Virus record (IMG/VR): IMGVR_UViG_3300027704_001882
Location: 1-26,115 of that record
DNA from: a virus
DNA: 26,115 nt
Reading direction: 5' to 3' (one strand)
Shown here: in pieces, positions 13,574-20,852 of the stretch
Numbering within the stretch: position 1 is the stretch's first letter
Layout of the letters: each line of letters opens with the position of its first letter
Position numbers and translations under genes: made by a program
Notes under the pieces: generated by a model
Told to the model about the DNA's origin: nothing
What the model saw: the letters and a program-made list of their open reading frames with translations, nothing else
Database searches by the model: none

Positions 13574-15330
13574 GCCAGATAATCGACTTAGGAAAACTAC
13601 GTTTCTATTTCGCGGGTGACTGGGATACCGCCACCACCTACGAGTTGAACGACATCGTAAAGTACGGTGGCAATATTTATGTGTACACATACGGGTTAAA
13701 AACTAGCACCCATCTCCCCACTGACAATACTTACTGGCAGTTGATGGTTGAGGGCTTTAAGTTCCAAGCAGTGTACGCGAATGCAACAGCATATCGAGTT
13801 GGAGATGGCGTTACCCACGGTGGTAAAGTTTACATCTGTATTCTTGATAGCACAGGCAACACGCCCCCAAATGCTACATATTGGTCGCTGTTTGCTGACG
13901 GTATTCAATGGGAAGGTGAGTATGTCAATTCTACCGCTTACCAGAAAAACGACATTGTGTCTTATGGCGGCAATGCTCTTTATATTTCCAAGATCGACAC
14001 AACAGGAAACCTACCTTCAGACGCTACCTATTGGGATGCGTTCATTAGTGGAATTAACGCAGAAGGTGTGTACAACGCAGCTACCGCTTATGTTAAAGGC
14101 GACATTGTTGCCTATGGTGGCAACCTCTACCGCGCCCTTACTGACACTACTGGCAACCTCCCTAGTGACGCATCCAAGTGGGTTGAGTTCCTTGGTGGTA
14201 TTAAGGCACGTGGTGCATACAACGCAGCGACAGCTTATGCGCTAAACGATGTCGTAAATTATGGTGGCTCACTATACCGAGCAAAGAATGAAACAACGGG
14301 TAATCTTCCTTCAGTTACAGCTAACTGGGAGCTTTATGTAGTAGGCGCAAATTATCGCGCTGCATATGCAAACGCCACAGCATACGTCTTAAATGACGTC
14401 GTAACTTATGGTGCAAGTGTTTATATCGCAAAAGGCGATACCACAGGAAACCTTCCGACAGTCACAGCTAATTGGGACGTGTATGTTTCAGGTATTAGCC
14501 CAGAAGGTGCATACGACAATACATCGGCATACACGCCTAACGATGTGGTGTCTTACGGTGGTTCGCTTTATAAATGTATTCTCGAAAGCACAGGCAATCT
14601 GCCTACTGACGCAACCTACTGGTCGGTATTCCAAAGCGGCATTAACCCACGTGGTAACTGGGCAGCATCGACTGATTACTTGCCCGGAGATGTCGCGGTC
14701 TATGGCGGCAACACTTTCCGCGTATTAGTAGCTCACGCATCCACAGTTTTCGCAACAGACTTAGCCGCATCCAAGTGGCAGAAGTACAATGGCGGAATTG
14801 ATTGGAAGGGCAACTGGGCAACGTCTACAGCTTTCAAGGTTGATGACATAGCGAAGAATGGTGTCTCGTCTTATATCGCCCTTGTTGACCACACGTCTGG
14901 CACATTCGCAACAGACCTTGCAGCAGGTAAATGGCAAGCGTTTGCTGAAGGCGGATCAAATACTATCCCAAGCCAAACTGGTAATGCAGGTAAAGCCCTT
15001 GTTACAGACGGCACAAACTATAACTGGGCGGACGTTGCAACTACTTGGTCTGCGAAGTCTGCGGACTACACGGCAGTTGCTGCCGATCATTTAATCGTCA
15101 ACACGGCGTCTGCCGCAGTCACAATAACATTACCAGCATCTCCGGCAACAGGTGATGAGGTTCACATGGTAGATGGTGCGGGGAGTTTTGCGACAAACAA
15201 CCTAACCGTTGCTCGCAATGGCAAAACAATTATGGGCTCAGCTACTGATATGACCGTTTCTGACAGCAATGTAGGGTTCGGTCTTGTTTACTACGCGGCC
15301 ACGACTGATTGGAGAATTATAGATGTCTAA
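13570..15330 (+). CDS. Tail protein with nine carbohydrate-binding-like repeats
   Basis: 586 residues. After a short N-terminus (MSQIIDLGKLRF) there are nine repeats of about 49 residues up to about residue 460, each with the pattern (G/A).Y..(A/S)TAY..(N/G)D(V/I)V.YGG..Y.......TGN.P.....W. The conserved aromatic residues, the GD or ND turn and the final Trp follow carbohydrate-binding modules of the CBM5/12 or chitin-binding type. The C-terminal module from about 475 (VNTASAAVTITLPASPATGD, then LTVARNGKTIMGS) resembles a beta-structured end domain of tail proteins. The gene overlaps its neighbours at both ends. A role in binding host polysaccharide is likely, by family resemblance. The repeats may stand side by side in a rod, giving avidity. 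Confidence 0.8.
   Translation: MSQIIDLGKLRFYFAGDWDTATTYELNDIVKYGGNIYVYTYGLKTSTHLPTDNTYWQLMVEGFKFQAVYANATAYRVGDGVTHGGKVYICILDSTGNTPPNATYWSLFADGIQWEGEYVNSTAYQKNDIVSYGGNALYISKIDTTGNLPSDATYWDAFISGINAEGVYNAATAYVKGDIVAYGGNLYRALTDTTGNLPSDASKWVEFLGGIKARGAYNAATAYALNDVVNYGGSLYRAKNETTGNLPSVTANWELYVVGANYRAAYANATAYVLNDVVTYGASVYIAKGDTTGNLPTVTANWDVYVSGISPEGAYDNTSAYTPNDVVSYGGSLYKCILESTGNLPTDATYWSVFQSGINPRGNWAASTDYLPGDVAVYGGNTFRVLVAHASTVFATDLAASKWQKYNGGIDWKGNWATSTAFKVDDIAKNGVSSYIALVDHTSGTFATDLAAGKWQAFAEGGSNTIPSQTGNAGKALVTDGTNYNWADVATTWSAKSADYTAVAADHLIVNTASAAVTITLPASPATGDEVHMVDGAGSFATNNLTVARNGKTIMGSATDMTVSDSNVGFGLVYYAATTDWRIIDV
13603..14956 (+). repeat. Nine tandem repeats of about 150 bp coding for CBM-like modules
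   Basis: Repeat starts can be followed by FAGDWDTATTY, FQAVYANATAY, WEGEYVNSTAY, AEGVYNAATAY, ARGAYNAATAY, YRAAYANATAY, PEGAYDNTSAY, PRGNWAASTDY and WKGNWATSTAF. Units 4 and 5 are the most alike; unit 1 and the last two are the most diverged and have longer final loops (VFATDLAASKW, TFATDLAAGKW). Confidence 0.85.
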
Positions 15331-16633
15331 TTATAAAGACTTTTTGGTAGCAACGGGGTCATCAGGTAGTGGCGGCAGTGCCGCAATAAAGCCAACCACC
15401 TTATATAGTGAAAATAAAATAGGGACATGGTCTCCTTCTGAGCCCCAAGCATGGGATGAAATTACTTCATACGCCCGTGTCCATCAGTATTCTCCTAGAG
15501 GACAGTTTGCGATACACAGTCATACTTTTAGTAGTTCAGCTCAGTCTCCTAACTACAACTCAAACCGCTTGCGGATCGCTCCCTTTACAGTACACCAGAC
15601 TACTGGCGTAATGACTTTTGGCACTTCTGCTAATGCTTTCATCAACACCAGCGGATTCGTCCACTCAACGATGTCGTATGGTTTTCATGGCTCTTACGGA
15701 GTCAACTGGGGCCACTCTGCGTGGGGGAGTGGTAACACCCACTATTATGGTGGTTGCGTCTGGCGAATTGTAAACAATGCAGTCGTTGGTGGGCAGTCTA
15801 CTGGCAACAGCACTTATGCTACTGAGAATACAAGTAACGGAATGTTGCCTGTGTATGAGTATGGCGGCACAACATTTTACAACATCCCAAATGGTAACTA
15901 CACTTCTATGGGATCAATTACCAGTAGTGGTTATAACGCTGATTGGGCAAGCCAGAATGAATCTGGCGGTAGTAATGGATACACTTATTTATATCGTTGT
16001 GTAGGAAAGACTGTTGGTGAAGGCCACGCAGGTCTTCAGAGTAATGCCCAACATATAATAGCAATGAACGCTCAGGGAAGTAACGGCACTGTCGGAAGTT
16101 CCTACGCCGCAGGTTCAAATCAGGCGCAAAGTGGCGGCATTGGTTTTGAGTTAGAGAGCGGAAAACAAGTATATTTCACCACTAAAGGTACGTTTATCCG
16201 TGGTTCAGAAGTTAGCGGCATACAGGGCTTAGCTGTAGTAACAGTAGCTGGTGCTGCTGCCTCAAGCATACCACTAATAGGCGGAGGGGCCGGTAGTGCC
16301 TTAAAAGATGTTGGAGTTACTAACCACAGTGCCACTTACAACGCTAGTGGATACCCAGCGAAAGAAGCAGACACGTTTTATTATTACGCTGGGGAGAACC
16401 CTAACCGCCTTATTAAGTTTAAAATCACAAACCCAAGCGGCCTCAATATTACTATTGAGCTAAAAGGCACGGTAGATTTAAGTGAGATCGGCGGTACTTC
16501 ACAGATGTCCCACTACCATGCCCTAGTCGATGTTACAGGCAACGATGACCAGTTCATAGTTTGTAGCTACCGATCTGGCAGTCACCAGCCAAGCCATACA
16601 ATCGTTGTAGATAACCCAATTAAAGACGCATAG
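15323..16633 (+). CDS. Gly/Ser/Asn/His-rich virion protein, possible receptor-binding tip
   Basis: 436 residues, overlapping the repeat protein by 8 nt. The N-terminus MSNYKDFLVATGSSGSGGSA looks like a short flexible anchor. Residues about 30-260 are rich in Gly, Ser, Asn, Tyr and His with alternating small and aromatic residues (HSTMSYGFHGSYGVNWGHSAW), then VTVAGAAASSIPLIGGGAGSAL and a C-terminal beta-rich part with SHYHALVDVTGNDDQFIVCS. I do not recognise a family. As the last large gene before a tail-assembly-chaperone-like gene, it is the best candidate for the distal, adaptable host-binding protein. The Gly-rich surface recalls polyglycine-type adhesin tips, but this is only a resemblance in composition. 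Confidence 0.7.
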   Translation: MSNYKDFLVATGSSGSGGSAAIKPTTLYSENKIGTWSPSEPQAWDEITSYARVHQYSPRGQFAIHSHTFSSSAQSPNYNSNRLRIAPFTVHQTTGVMTFGTSANAFINTSGFVHSTMSYGFHGSYGVNWGHSAWGSGNTHYYGGCVWRIVNNAVVGGQSTGNSTYATENTSNGMLPVYEYGGTTFYNIPNGNYTSMGSITSSGYNADWASQNESGGSNGYTYLYRCVGKTVGEGHAGLQSNAQHIIAMNAQGSNGTVGSSYAAGSNQAQSGGIGFELESGKQVYFTTKGTFIRGSEVSGIQGLAVVTVAGAAASSIPLIGGGAGSALKDVGVTNHSATYNASGYPAKEADTFYYYAGENPNRLIKFKITNPSGLNITIELKGTVDLSEIGGTSQMSHYHALVDVTGNDDQFIVCSYRSGSHQPSHTIVVDNPIKDA

Positions 16634-16643
16634 GAGGAGTTTA

Positions 16644-16862
16644 ATGAAAGTTTCAACATTACGCACTAAGCGAAACGAGCTGTTAAAAGCATCAGACTTC
16701 TTAATGCTTCCTGATGTTCTGCAAAGTACCGCAGAAAAAGAAGCCGCTTTAGCTTATCGAACAATTCTTCGAGATTTAGTAGATACAGATATGACTGATG
16801 AAGATGCAAAAGACATAGAGTTGCCTGTTGCTAATGCAGTTATAGCTGGCAAACTTACTTAA
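16644..16862 (+). CDS. Tail fibre assembly chaperone-like protein (72 aa)
   Basis: 72 residues with a strong GGAGGAG ribosome site. It contains LRTKRNELLKASDFLMLPDVLQ...AALAYRTILRDLVD, which follows the pattern R...LL..SDW..LPD......(W)..YR..LRDL known from small phage tail fibre assembly chaperones (XkdW or Phage_tail_APC type). Two differences are seen: Phe replaces the usual Trp after SD, and the Trp before YR is absent. Such proteins bind fibres during folding and are not in the virion. It follows three fibre-type genes, as expected for this role. Confidence 0.65.
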   Translation: MKVSTLRTKRNELLKASDFLMLPDVLQSTAEKEAALAYRTILRDLVDTDMTDEDAKDIELPVANAVIAGKLT

Positions 16863-16878
16863 TAGTGAGAAGTAAATC

Positions 16879-17142
16879 ATGTCTGAAGTGGTTTCGTTAG
16901 CACGTGAAGAACTACAAGCTCTCATGCGAGAAGCTGCACGTGAGGGAGCGAGAACAGCCCTTGCTGAAGTTGGCCTTAGTGATGGAGACGCTGGAACAGA
17001 TATCCGGGAACTTAGGAACCTTATAGATAGCTGGCGTTCTGCAAAAAAAGACATAGGCAGCACGATCCTTAAAGTATCAACAAGCGCAATATTGATATTT
17101 ATCGCTGCTGCCGTGGCAATGAAATTTGGTTTTACAGAGTAA
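16879..17142 (+). CDS. Small membrane protein with C-terminal span, holin-like (87 aa)
   Basis: 87 residues: an amphipathic, Glu/Arg/Ala-rich N-terminal half (REELQALMREAAREGARTAL), a middle part DIRELRNLIDSWRSAKK, and one hydrophobic span at about 62-82 (STILKVSTSAILIFIAAAVAM). This layout (acidic helix, RELR..LD.WR.AK, then one membrane span) is that of a small phage and prophage membrane protein family which I believe is DUF6127, sometimes labelled holin-like. No endolysin gene is seen nearby, so a lysis role is open. The ribosome site is GAGAAG. Confidence 0.7.
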   Translation: MSEVVSLAREELQALMREAAREGARTALAEVGLSDGDAGTDIRELRNLIDSWRSAKKDIGSTILKVSTSAILIFIAAAVAMKFGFTE

Positions 17143-17151
17143 GGAAACATC

Positions 17152-17229
17152 ATGAGCGTTAAGGTAAAAGCACACAAGCCAGTTATTTCTGGCCCTGCTA
17201 AATGCAAGAAGAATAAGAAGTCTAAGTAA
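17152..17229 (+). CDS. Very small basic peptide (25 aa)
   Basis: 25 residues: MSVKVKAHKPVISGPAKC followed by a Lys/Asn/Ser tail. AAGGAAAC lies before the ATG and the TAA shares its last A with the ATG of the next gene (TAATG), which has no strong site of its own. These two facts support a real gene despite its length. About 40 percent Lys with a single Cys. No function can be inferred beyond likely binding to nucleic acid or other polyanions. It was found by reading the gap between the longer genes. Confidence 0.55.
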   Translation: MSVKVKAHKPVISGPAKCKKNKKSK

Positions 17230-17480
17230 TGCCCAAGCCATCCAAAGGCAAAGCCAAGGTTAAGGTCACAAAGTCTGGCAAGCGTGTAAGCTATGGCCAA
17301 GCTGGTAAGGCCAAGGATGGCAGCTCTCGTGTTCAGCCGGGTACTAAAAAGGGAGATGCTTATTGCGCCCGTAGTATGGCTCAAATGAAGAAACACCCCA
17401 AAGCAGCAAAAGACCCCAACAGTCCTTTACGTCTGTCTCGCAAAAGATGGAAGTGTAAGGGCGCGGTTTCATCTAAATAG
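17229..17480 (+). CDS. Small basic conserved phage protein (83 aa)
   Basis: 83 residues, very basic. Motifs: VKVTKSGKRVSYGQAGKA, GTKKGDAYCARSMAQMKKHP and SPLRLSRKRWKCKGAVSS. From memory this set (VRYGQKG, PGTKKGDAYCARS, DPNSPN.LSRK.WKC.G) marks a small conserved protein of marine phages, possibly the family named DUF6321. Two cysteines (in AYCARS and KWKC) are conserved in that pattern and could bind metal or form a disulphide. Its start overlaps the stop of the 25-codon gene. No role is known; the position before the scaffold gene suggests expression with head genes. Confidence 0.75.
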   Translation: MPKPSKGKAKVKVTKSGKRVSYGQAGKAKDGSSRVQPGTKKGDAYCARSMAQMKKHPKAAKDPNSPLRLSRKRWKCKGAVSSK

Positions 17481-17489
17481 GAGAACCCC

Positions 17490-17642
17490 ATGGCTAAGAA
17501 GCCCGGACTTTACGCCAACATCGCCGCTAAACGTCGTAGAATTGCAAACGGCAGTGGTGAGAAAATGCGGAAAGCGGGAACCAAGGGTGCTCCAACATCA
17601 ACTAACTTCAAACAAGCGGCAAAGACTGCAAGGAAAAAATGA
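17490..17642 (+). CDS. Small basic conserved phage protein (50 aa)
   Basis: 50 residues beginning MAKKPGLYANIAAKRRRIAN, then GSGEKMRKAGTKGAPTSTNF and a Lys-rich end. This KKxGLYANI.AKR.RI..GSGEKMRK.G.KGAPT pattern is one I recognise from many phages as a small conserved protein without known function. AGGAG overlaps the stop of the preceding gene and its TGA overlaps the next ATG (ATGA). It is too short for many gene callers, but pattern, ribosome site and coupling all support it. Confidence 0.8.
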   Translation: MAKKPGLYANIAAKRRRIANGSGEKMRKAGTKGAPTSTNFKQAAKTARKK

Positions 17643-17893
17643 CATCAAAAGAGAAATTACGCAAACTTAAAGAACTCGATCAATCATCAGGATGGCAAGT
17701 TCTCCATGACATCATGAAAGAAGAGATAGTAAGTGTGGCAATGGAGATTGCTGAGTCACCGTCCATGCACATTGATGAGATAAATTTCAGACGTGGCGCA
17801 ATCTTTTCAGCCAAGCGGTTGCTTGAGCTTCCTCAACGTCTGGCTGTCCAACTAGAGAATGAAATCGTCATGGACGACAAGCTCAAACAATAA
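17639..17893 (+). CDS. Hypothetical protein upstream of scaffold (84 aa)
   Basis: 84 residues, helical and charged: GWQVLHDIMKEEIVSVAMEI, then HIDEINFRRGAIFSAKRLLELPQRL and a final acidic-basic tail. Reads as a three-helix soluble protein, with no Cys and no membrane span. I have seen short proteins of this type next to head genes in other phages, but cannot name a family. Coupled to the 50-codon gene by ATGA. Confidence 0.75.
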   Translation: MTSKEKLRKLKELDQSSGWQVLHDIMKEEIVSVAMEIAESPSMHIDEINFRRGAIFSAKRLLELPQRLAVQLENEIVMDDKLKQ

Positions 17894-17951
17894 GCTGATA
17901 CTAAACTGAACTTAAAACGCAACCCCGCTAAGGCCGGGACAGGAGATACAA

Positions 17952-19013
17952 ATGGCAGCACCACAATCACCAGAGCAAATGATGGCAGCAGTTGATGGCA
18001 TCGCTTCAAAAAGAATGGGTGTAGACCCACAGCAAGCAGTTAATGCTCCGCCCCCACAGGGCGCACCACCTCAAGCCCCGGCTCAAGAAGCACCTAAAGA
18101 ACCCAGTAGTCAGGACAAAGCTGCTGAGCAAGGTTCTCCTAAAACAGAAGGCGACAAGATGTCAGCCGATGCCATTGTTTACCAAGTTGATTTTGGTGAA
18201 GGGCAGGGCCAGCGTGACTTAACTCCCCAGCAAATCAAATCCACTTTTGATCGTTACAGTTCAATGAACTACAAAAATGCACAGTATAAGCCTGTGTACG
18301 ACCTTGTGGATCAGATTATGCGTGACAACCCGAACATGAACTCCAAGCAAGTAGCTGACCAGATGAACAACATCTACAAAGCTCAGGAGTCTAATCCTAC
18401 TATGGGTAACACGGAAGGTAAGAAATCCGGCAATCCTAGTGACGGCCCATCAGACTTAGACTCTTCCCTTGAGAAGTGGGAGCAAGAAAATGCTGCCAGC
18501 TTGCCGCCCGGATATAAAGAAATGATCCAAGGTGGTCAGCAGGGTATGCAACAAATGCAGCAAGAGCTTGCACGAACTCAGGCGATGATCCGTCAAATGG
18601 CGGCACAGAACCAAGGTGTTGCAGACGCGGCTAAGACCCAAGTTCAAAATAGTACATCACAGCAGGTTGAAGCAGTTAGACAGCAGATAGCCAACAACTT
18701 GGATCGCGTACAGCAAGGCTTGAAATTACCTGCTGAAAAGGCTCAAGACTTCATGGTGTTCGCTGCCGAGCGTGGCTACACCTTGGAAGACTTTGCTGAT
18801 CCGCAGCTTACAGTGAATGTAATGTCAGACTTTAAGAACAATATGGACTCACCTGAGATGGAACGTATGCGTGGCATATCGCAACGCCGCCAAGCATTCA
18901 CTGGCTCTCTGGGATCAACTCCCGGTGGCGGATCGAATGAATCGGCTCCAGTTGGCGATAGCACCTTCGACAAATTCACTCAGACAGCTATGAATAAAAA
19001 AGGGATAGCGTAA
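17952..19013 (+). CDS. Capsid scaffolding protein
   Basis: 353 residues with AGGAGAT before the ATG. The composition and layout are those of phage scaffolds: a disordered Pro/Gln/Ala-rich N-terminal part (NAPPPQGAPPQAPAQEAPKEP), a hydrophilic middle, a Gln/Met/Ala-rich helical stretch (GGQQGMQQMQQELARTQAM) near residues 194-212, further coil-forming helices (VEAVRQQIANNLDRVQQGL), and a C-terminal part with Gly/Ser linker and short basic helix (FDKFTQTAMNKKGIA) such as scaffolds use to touch the capsid protein. The gene lies directly before the major capsid gene, the usual place. It should guide procapsid assembly and then leave. The sequence alone does not match a named family for me. Confidence 0.85.
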   Translation: MAAPQSPEQMMAAVDGIASKRMGVDPQQAVNAPPPQGAPPQAPAQEAPKEPSSQDKAAEQGSPKTEGDKMSADAIVYQVDFGEGQGQRDLTPQQIKSTFDRYSSMNYKNAQYKPVYDLVDQIMRDNPNMNSKQVADQMNNIYKAQESNPTMGNTEGKKSGNPSDGPSDLDSSLEKWEQENAASLPPGYKEMIQGGQQGMQQMQQELARTQAMIRQMAAQNQGVADAAKTQVQNSTSQQVEAVRQQIANNLDRVQQGLKLPAEKAQDFMVFAAERGYTLEDFADPQLTVNVMSDFKNNMDSPEMERMRGISQRRQAFTGSLGSTPGGGSNESAPVGDSTFDKFTQTAMNKKGIA

Positions 19014-19024
19014 TTTCTCCCCTG

Positions 19025-19095
19025 CTTACTTTGAAATAAGTAAGTATTACCCCCCAGTTTGCTAGGTATTAACTACAGGCTGGGGGGTTTTTTTT
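19025..19095 (+). terminator. Intrinsic terminator between scaffold and capsid genes
   Basis: A small perfect hairpin (CTTACTT at 19025-19031 with AAGTAAG at 19038-19044) is followed by the main stem CCCCCCAG (19050-19057) / CTGGGGGG (19080-19087) and eight T (19088-19095). The 22-nt loop can form a few more pairs. It follows the scaffold stop by a few bases and should end or reduce transcription before the capsid gene. Confidence 0.85.
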
Positions 19096-19255
19096 GTTAG
19101 GGACGAAAAAACTTTTCTTTAGGCGTATATTCTACTTAATGCAGATGGTTGCGCTAAGGCCCAGCCGCATAAACAACTAGGGCATACGTGATGGATATAT
19201 TCCGCGTTGCTCGACCTAACCCGTTTCTTTAACAGCCCTCAAAGGAGATTTAACC
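19096..19255 (+). promoter_or_regulatory. Leader and candidate promoter region of the capsid gene
   Basis: 160 nt between the terminator and the capsid ATG. Two TATATT boxes (19126-19131 and 19196-19201) each match five of six positions of a -10 element, but no good -35 stands at 16-18 nt from either. An excellent ribosome site AAAGGAG lies 9 nt before the ATG. Because a terminator stands upstream, some promoter is expected here; it may be used by a phage or modified host polymerase. Confidence 0.35.
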
Positions 19256-20452
19256 ATGGCTGCTATCCAAGGATTGCGCGGGACTGGCGAGTTTTCGTCT
19301 GACTTCCGCCCCAAGAATTACCGAGAGTTATACACTCTCTTAGAACCACAAGGAAATGCCCCTCTCAACGCTTTGTTGGCTATGGGTTCGTCTGAAGCAA
19401 CTGACGATCCAGAGTTCAAGAACTTCCGAGATGAGCTTCCTGATCGTAAGATGAAAGTTAATGGAGCTGTAGCTAGTACATCTACTACAACTATCACCAT
19501 TGATGCGTCTGACGACAACAAGTTTGCTGTTAACGGCTCAATCGTTATCAACAGCGCAACTGGCGAAGTAATGCACGTGACTGCGGACACAACAGGTACA
19601 ACCCTGACTGCGACCCGTAATATCGGCGGCACTGCTCACCAGATTGCTGATAATGCTGAGATGTTCATTGCTGGTTATGCTGCGTCTGAAGGTGGATCAG
19701 CTCCGACTGCTATCTCATTTGATGCCGTCGTAGCTAACAACTTCTGCCAAATCTTCCGCACAGCGTTTAGCGTATCGAATACGTTGAACTCTACGCATCT
19801 GCGTACTGGCGACAAGATGGACGAAGCAATGACTAAAGCCCTCAAGTTACACATGTCAGACATCGAACGTGCGATGCTGTTTGGTGTGAAGCATGAGAGC
19901 AATGGTTCAACAGCTCAGCCTACTCGTTTCACTGGCGGTCTTATCAACAGCCTCACCAATGTAGTCGACATTAACAGCGACTTCGCTTCTTACGGTGGTA
20001 CTGGTGCAGGGCAAATGACTGAAGAAGGTTTTGACAGCTTGCTGATCTCTACCATCTTTAAGTATGGCTCTTCACAGAAGATTGCTTTTGTTGGCGAAAA
20101 CGTCGCTAATCAGCTACAGCAGATTGGTAAAGACCGTTGGGCTCCTACGTCTGTTGAGGGATCTTACGGTGTAAGTCTTACCAAGTATTCCTCGTTCGCG
20201 GGTGATTTGATGGTGCATTTACATCCTCAGTTCCGTCAGATTCCGGGCATGAAGAACGCTATGCTGGTAGTAGACTTCCCATTCCTGTCGTATCGTTACC
20301 TCCAAGGTCGCGACACACAGTTGTTGGAAAACCGTCAAGCACCTGATTTAGATGCGGTACTCAGTGAATACATGACTGAGTGCGGTCTTGAATTACTTCA
20401 GGACAAGACACATGCTTATATTAAGAACTGGAACACCCGCGTAGCTTCATAA
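19256..20452 (+). CDS. Major capsid protein (DUF5309-type, HK97 fold)
   Basis: 398 residues with AAAGGAG before the ATG. N-terminal part: GLRGTGEFSSDFRPKNYRELYTLLEPQGNAPLNALL. A beta-rich insertion follows (ITIDASDDNKFAVNGSIVI, TGEVMHVTADTTGTTLTATR, GGTAHQIADNAEMFIAGYA). Then come SVSNTLNSTHLRTGDKMDEAM, KALKLHMSDIERAMLFGVKH, and a C-terminal domain with DLMVHLHPQFRQIPGMKNAMLVVDFPF and YLQGRDTQLL. This is the pattern of the DUF5309 or SU10-type major capsid family, HK97 fold. Length is normal and the preceding gene is a scaffold. It builds the icosahedral shell. It has terminators on both sides and so a separate transcription unit, as expected for the most abundant virion protein. Confidence 0.93.
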   Translation: MAAIQGLRGTGEFSSDFRPKNYRELYTLLEPQGNAPLNALLAMGSSEATDDPEFKNFRDELPDRKMKVNGAVASTSTTTITIDASDDNKFAVNGSIVINSATGEVMHVTADTTGTTLTATRNIGGTAHQIADNAEMFIAGYAASEGGSAPTAISFDAVVANNFCQIFRTAFSVSNTLNSTHLRTGDKMDEAMTKALKLHMSDIERAMLFGVKHESNGSTAQPTRFTGGLINSLTNVVDINSDFASYGGTGAGQMTEEGFDSLLISTIFKYGSSQKIAFVGENVANQLQQIGKDRWAPTSVEGSYGVSLTKYSSFAGDLMVHLHPQFRQIPGMKNAMLVVDFPFLSYRYLQGRDTQLLENRQAPDLDAVLSEYMTECGLELLQDKTHAYIKNWNTRVAS

Positions 20453-20486
20453 GCGGGACGACCTTTCTTTATAAAAGAGCGATATT

Positions 20487-20517
20487 AAGGGGGTGCAATG
20501 CACCCCCTTTCTTTTTT
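20487..20517 (+). terminator. Intrinsic terminator after the capsid gene
   Basis: AAGGGGGTGCA (20487-20497) pairs perfectly with TGCACCCCCTT (20499-20509), followed by TCTTTTTT. It lies 34 nt after the capsid stop. The following gene has its ribosome site directly after the T-run, so downstream genes depend on read-through or on a promoter within this site. Confidence 0.92.
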
Positions 20518-20529
20518 CGGAGGATAAAC

Positions 20530-20850
20530 ATGAATACGAAGACGATTAAACGTCGGGCAAGAACCGACACTGGACACTTTAAATCTGACGATCCTAAAAC
20601 CCCTGATGTAAATGAAGCGTGGGAAGTGGCTGAGAAGCCCAAGGAAAAGGCAGCCCCAGTTAAAGCACCTGAGCCAGAATTTGTTTGGTTTGAGTCGCGC
20701 AATACCGAACCATCAATGTTCGAGGTCGCTGGAATATCTCCTATCCGTAACTTCAGCAATGGCCGTCTTGAGTACAGGGTTGAGCCTGATGATGCAGATA
20801 GGTTCTCTCAGAACCATTTCGTTATGAATGGACGAATTGTTAGGAAATAA
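20530..20850 (+). CDS. Hypothetical head or connector protein (106 aa)
   Basis: 106 residues with GGAGG immediately after the T-run of the capsid terminator. The N-terminus is basic (MNTKTIKRRARTDTGHF), then a Lys/Pro/Ala/Glu linker (EKPKEKAAPVKAPEPEF) leads to a compact C-terminal part with VWFESRNTEPSMFEVAGISPIRNFSNGRLEYRVEPDDADRF. The C-terminal half (G..P.R.F.NGRLE..V....A..F) looks like a small domain often encoded after the capsid gene, with no known role. It may be a head-stabilising or joining protein, inferred from position only. Confidence 0.75.
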   Translation: MNTKTIKRRARTDTGHFKSDDPKTPDVNEAWEVAEKPKEKAAPVKAPEPEFVWFESRNTEPSMFEVAGISPIRNFSNGRLEYRVEPDDADRFSQNHFVMNGRIVRK

Positions 20851-20852
20851 TT

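Noticed and set aside
13603-14956. CRISPR-like or mobile repeat array
   Set aside because: The repeats are in frame, diverged at DNA level and conserved in protein pattern, so they are protein modules.
16776-17396. Minus-strand open frame (206 codons) over the small-gene chain
   Set aside because: It runs against five plus-strand genes that are coupled by overlaps and have known-family patterns. It has no ribosome site.
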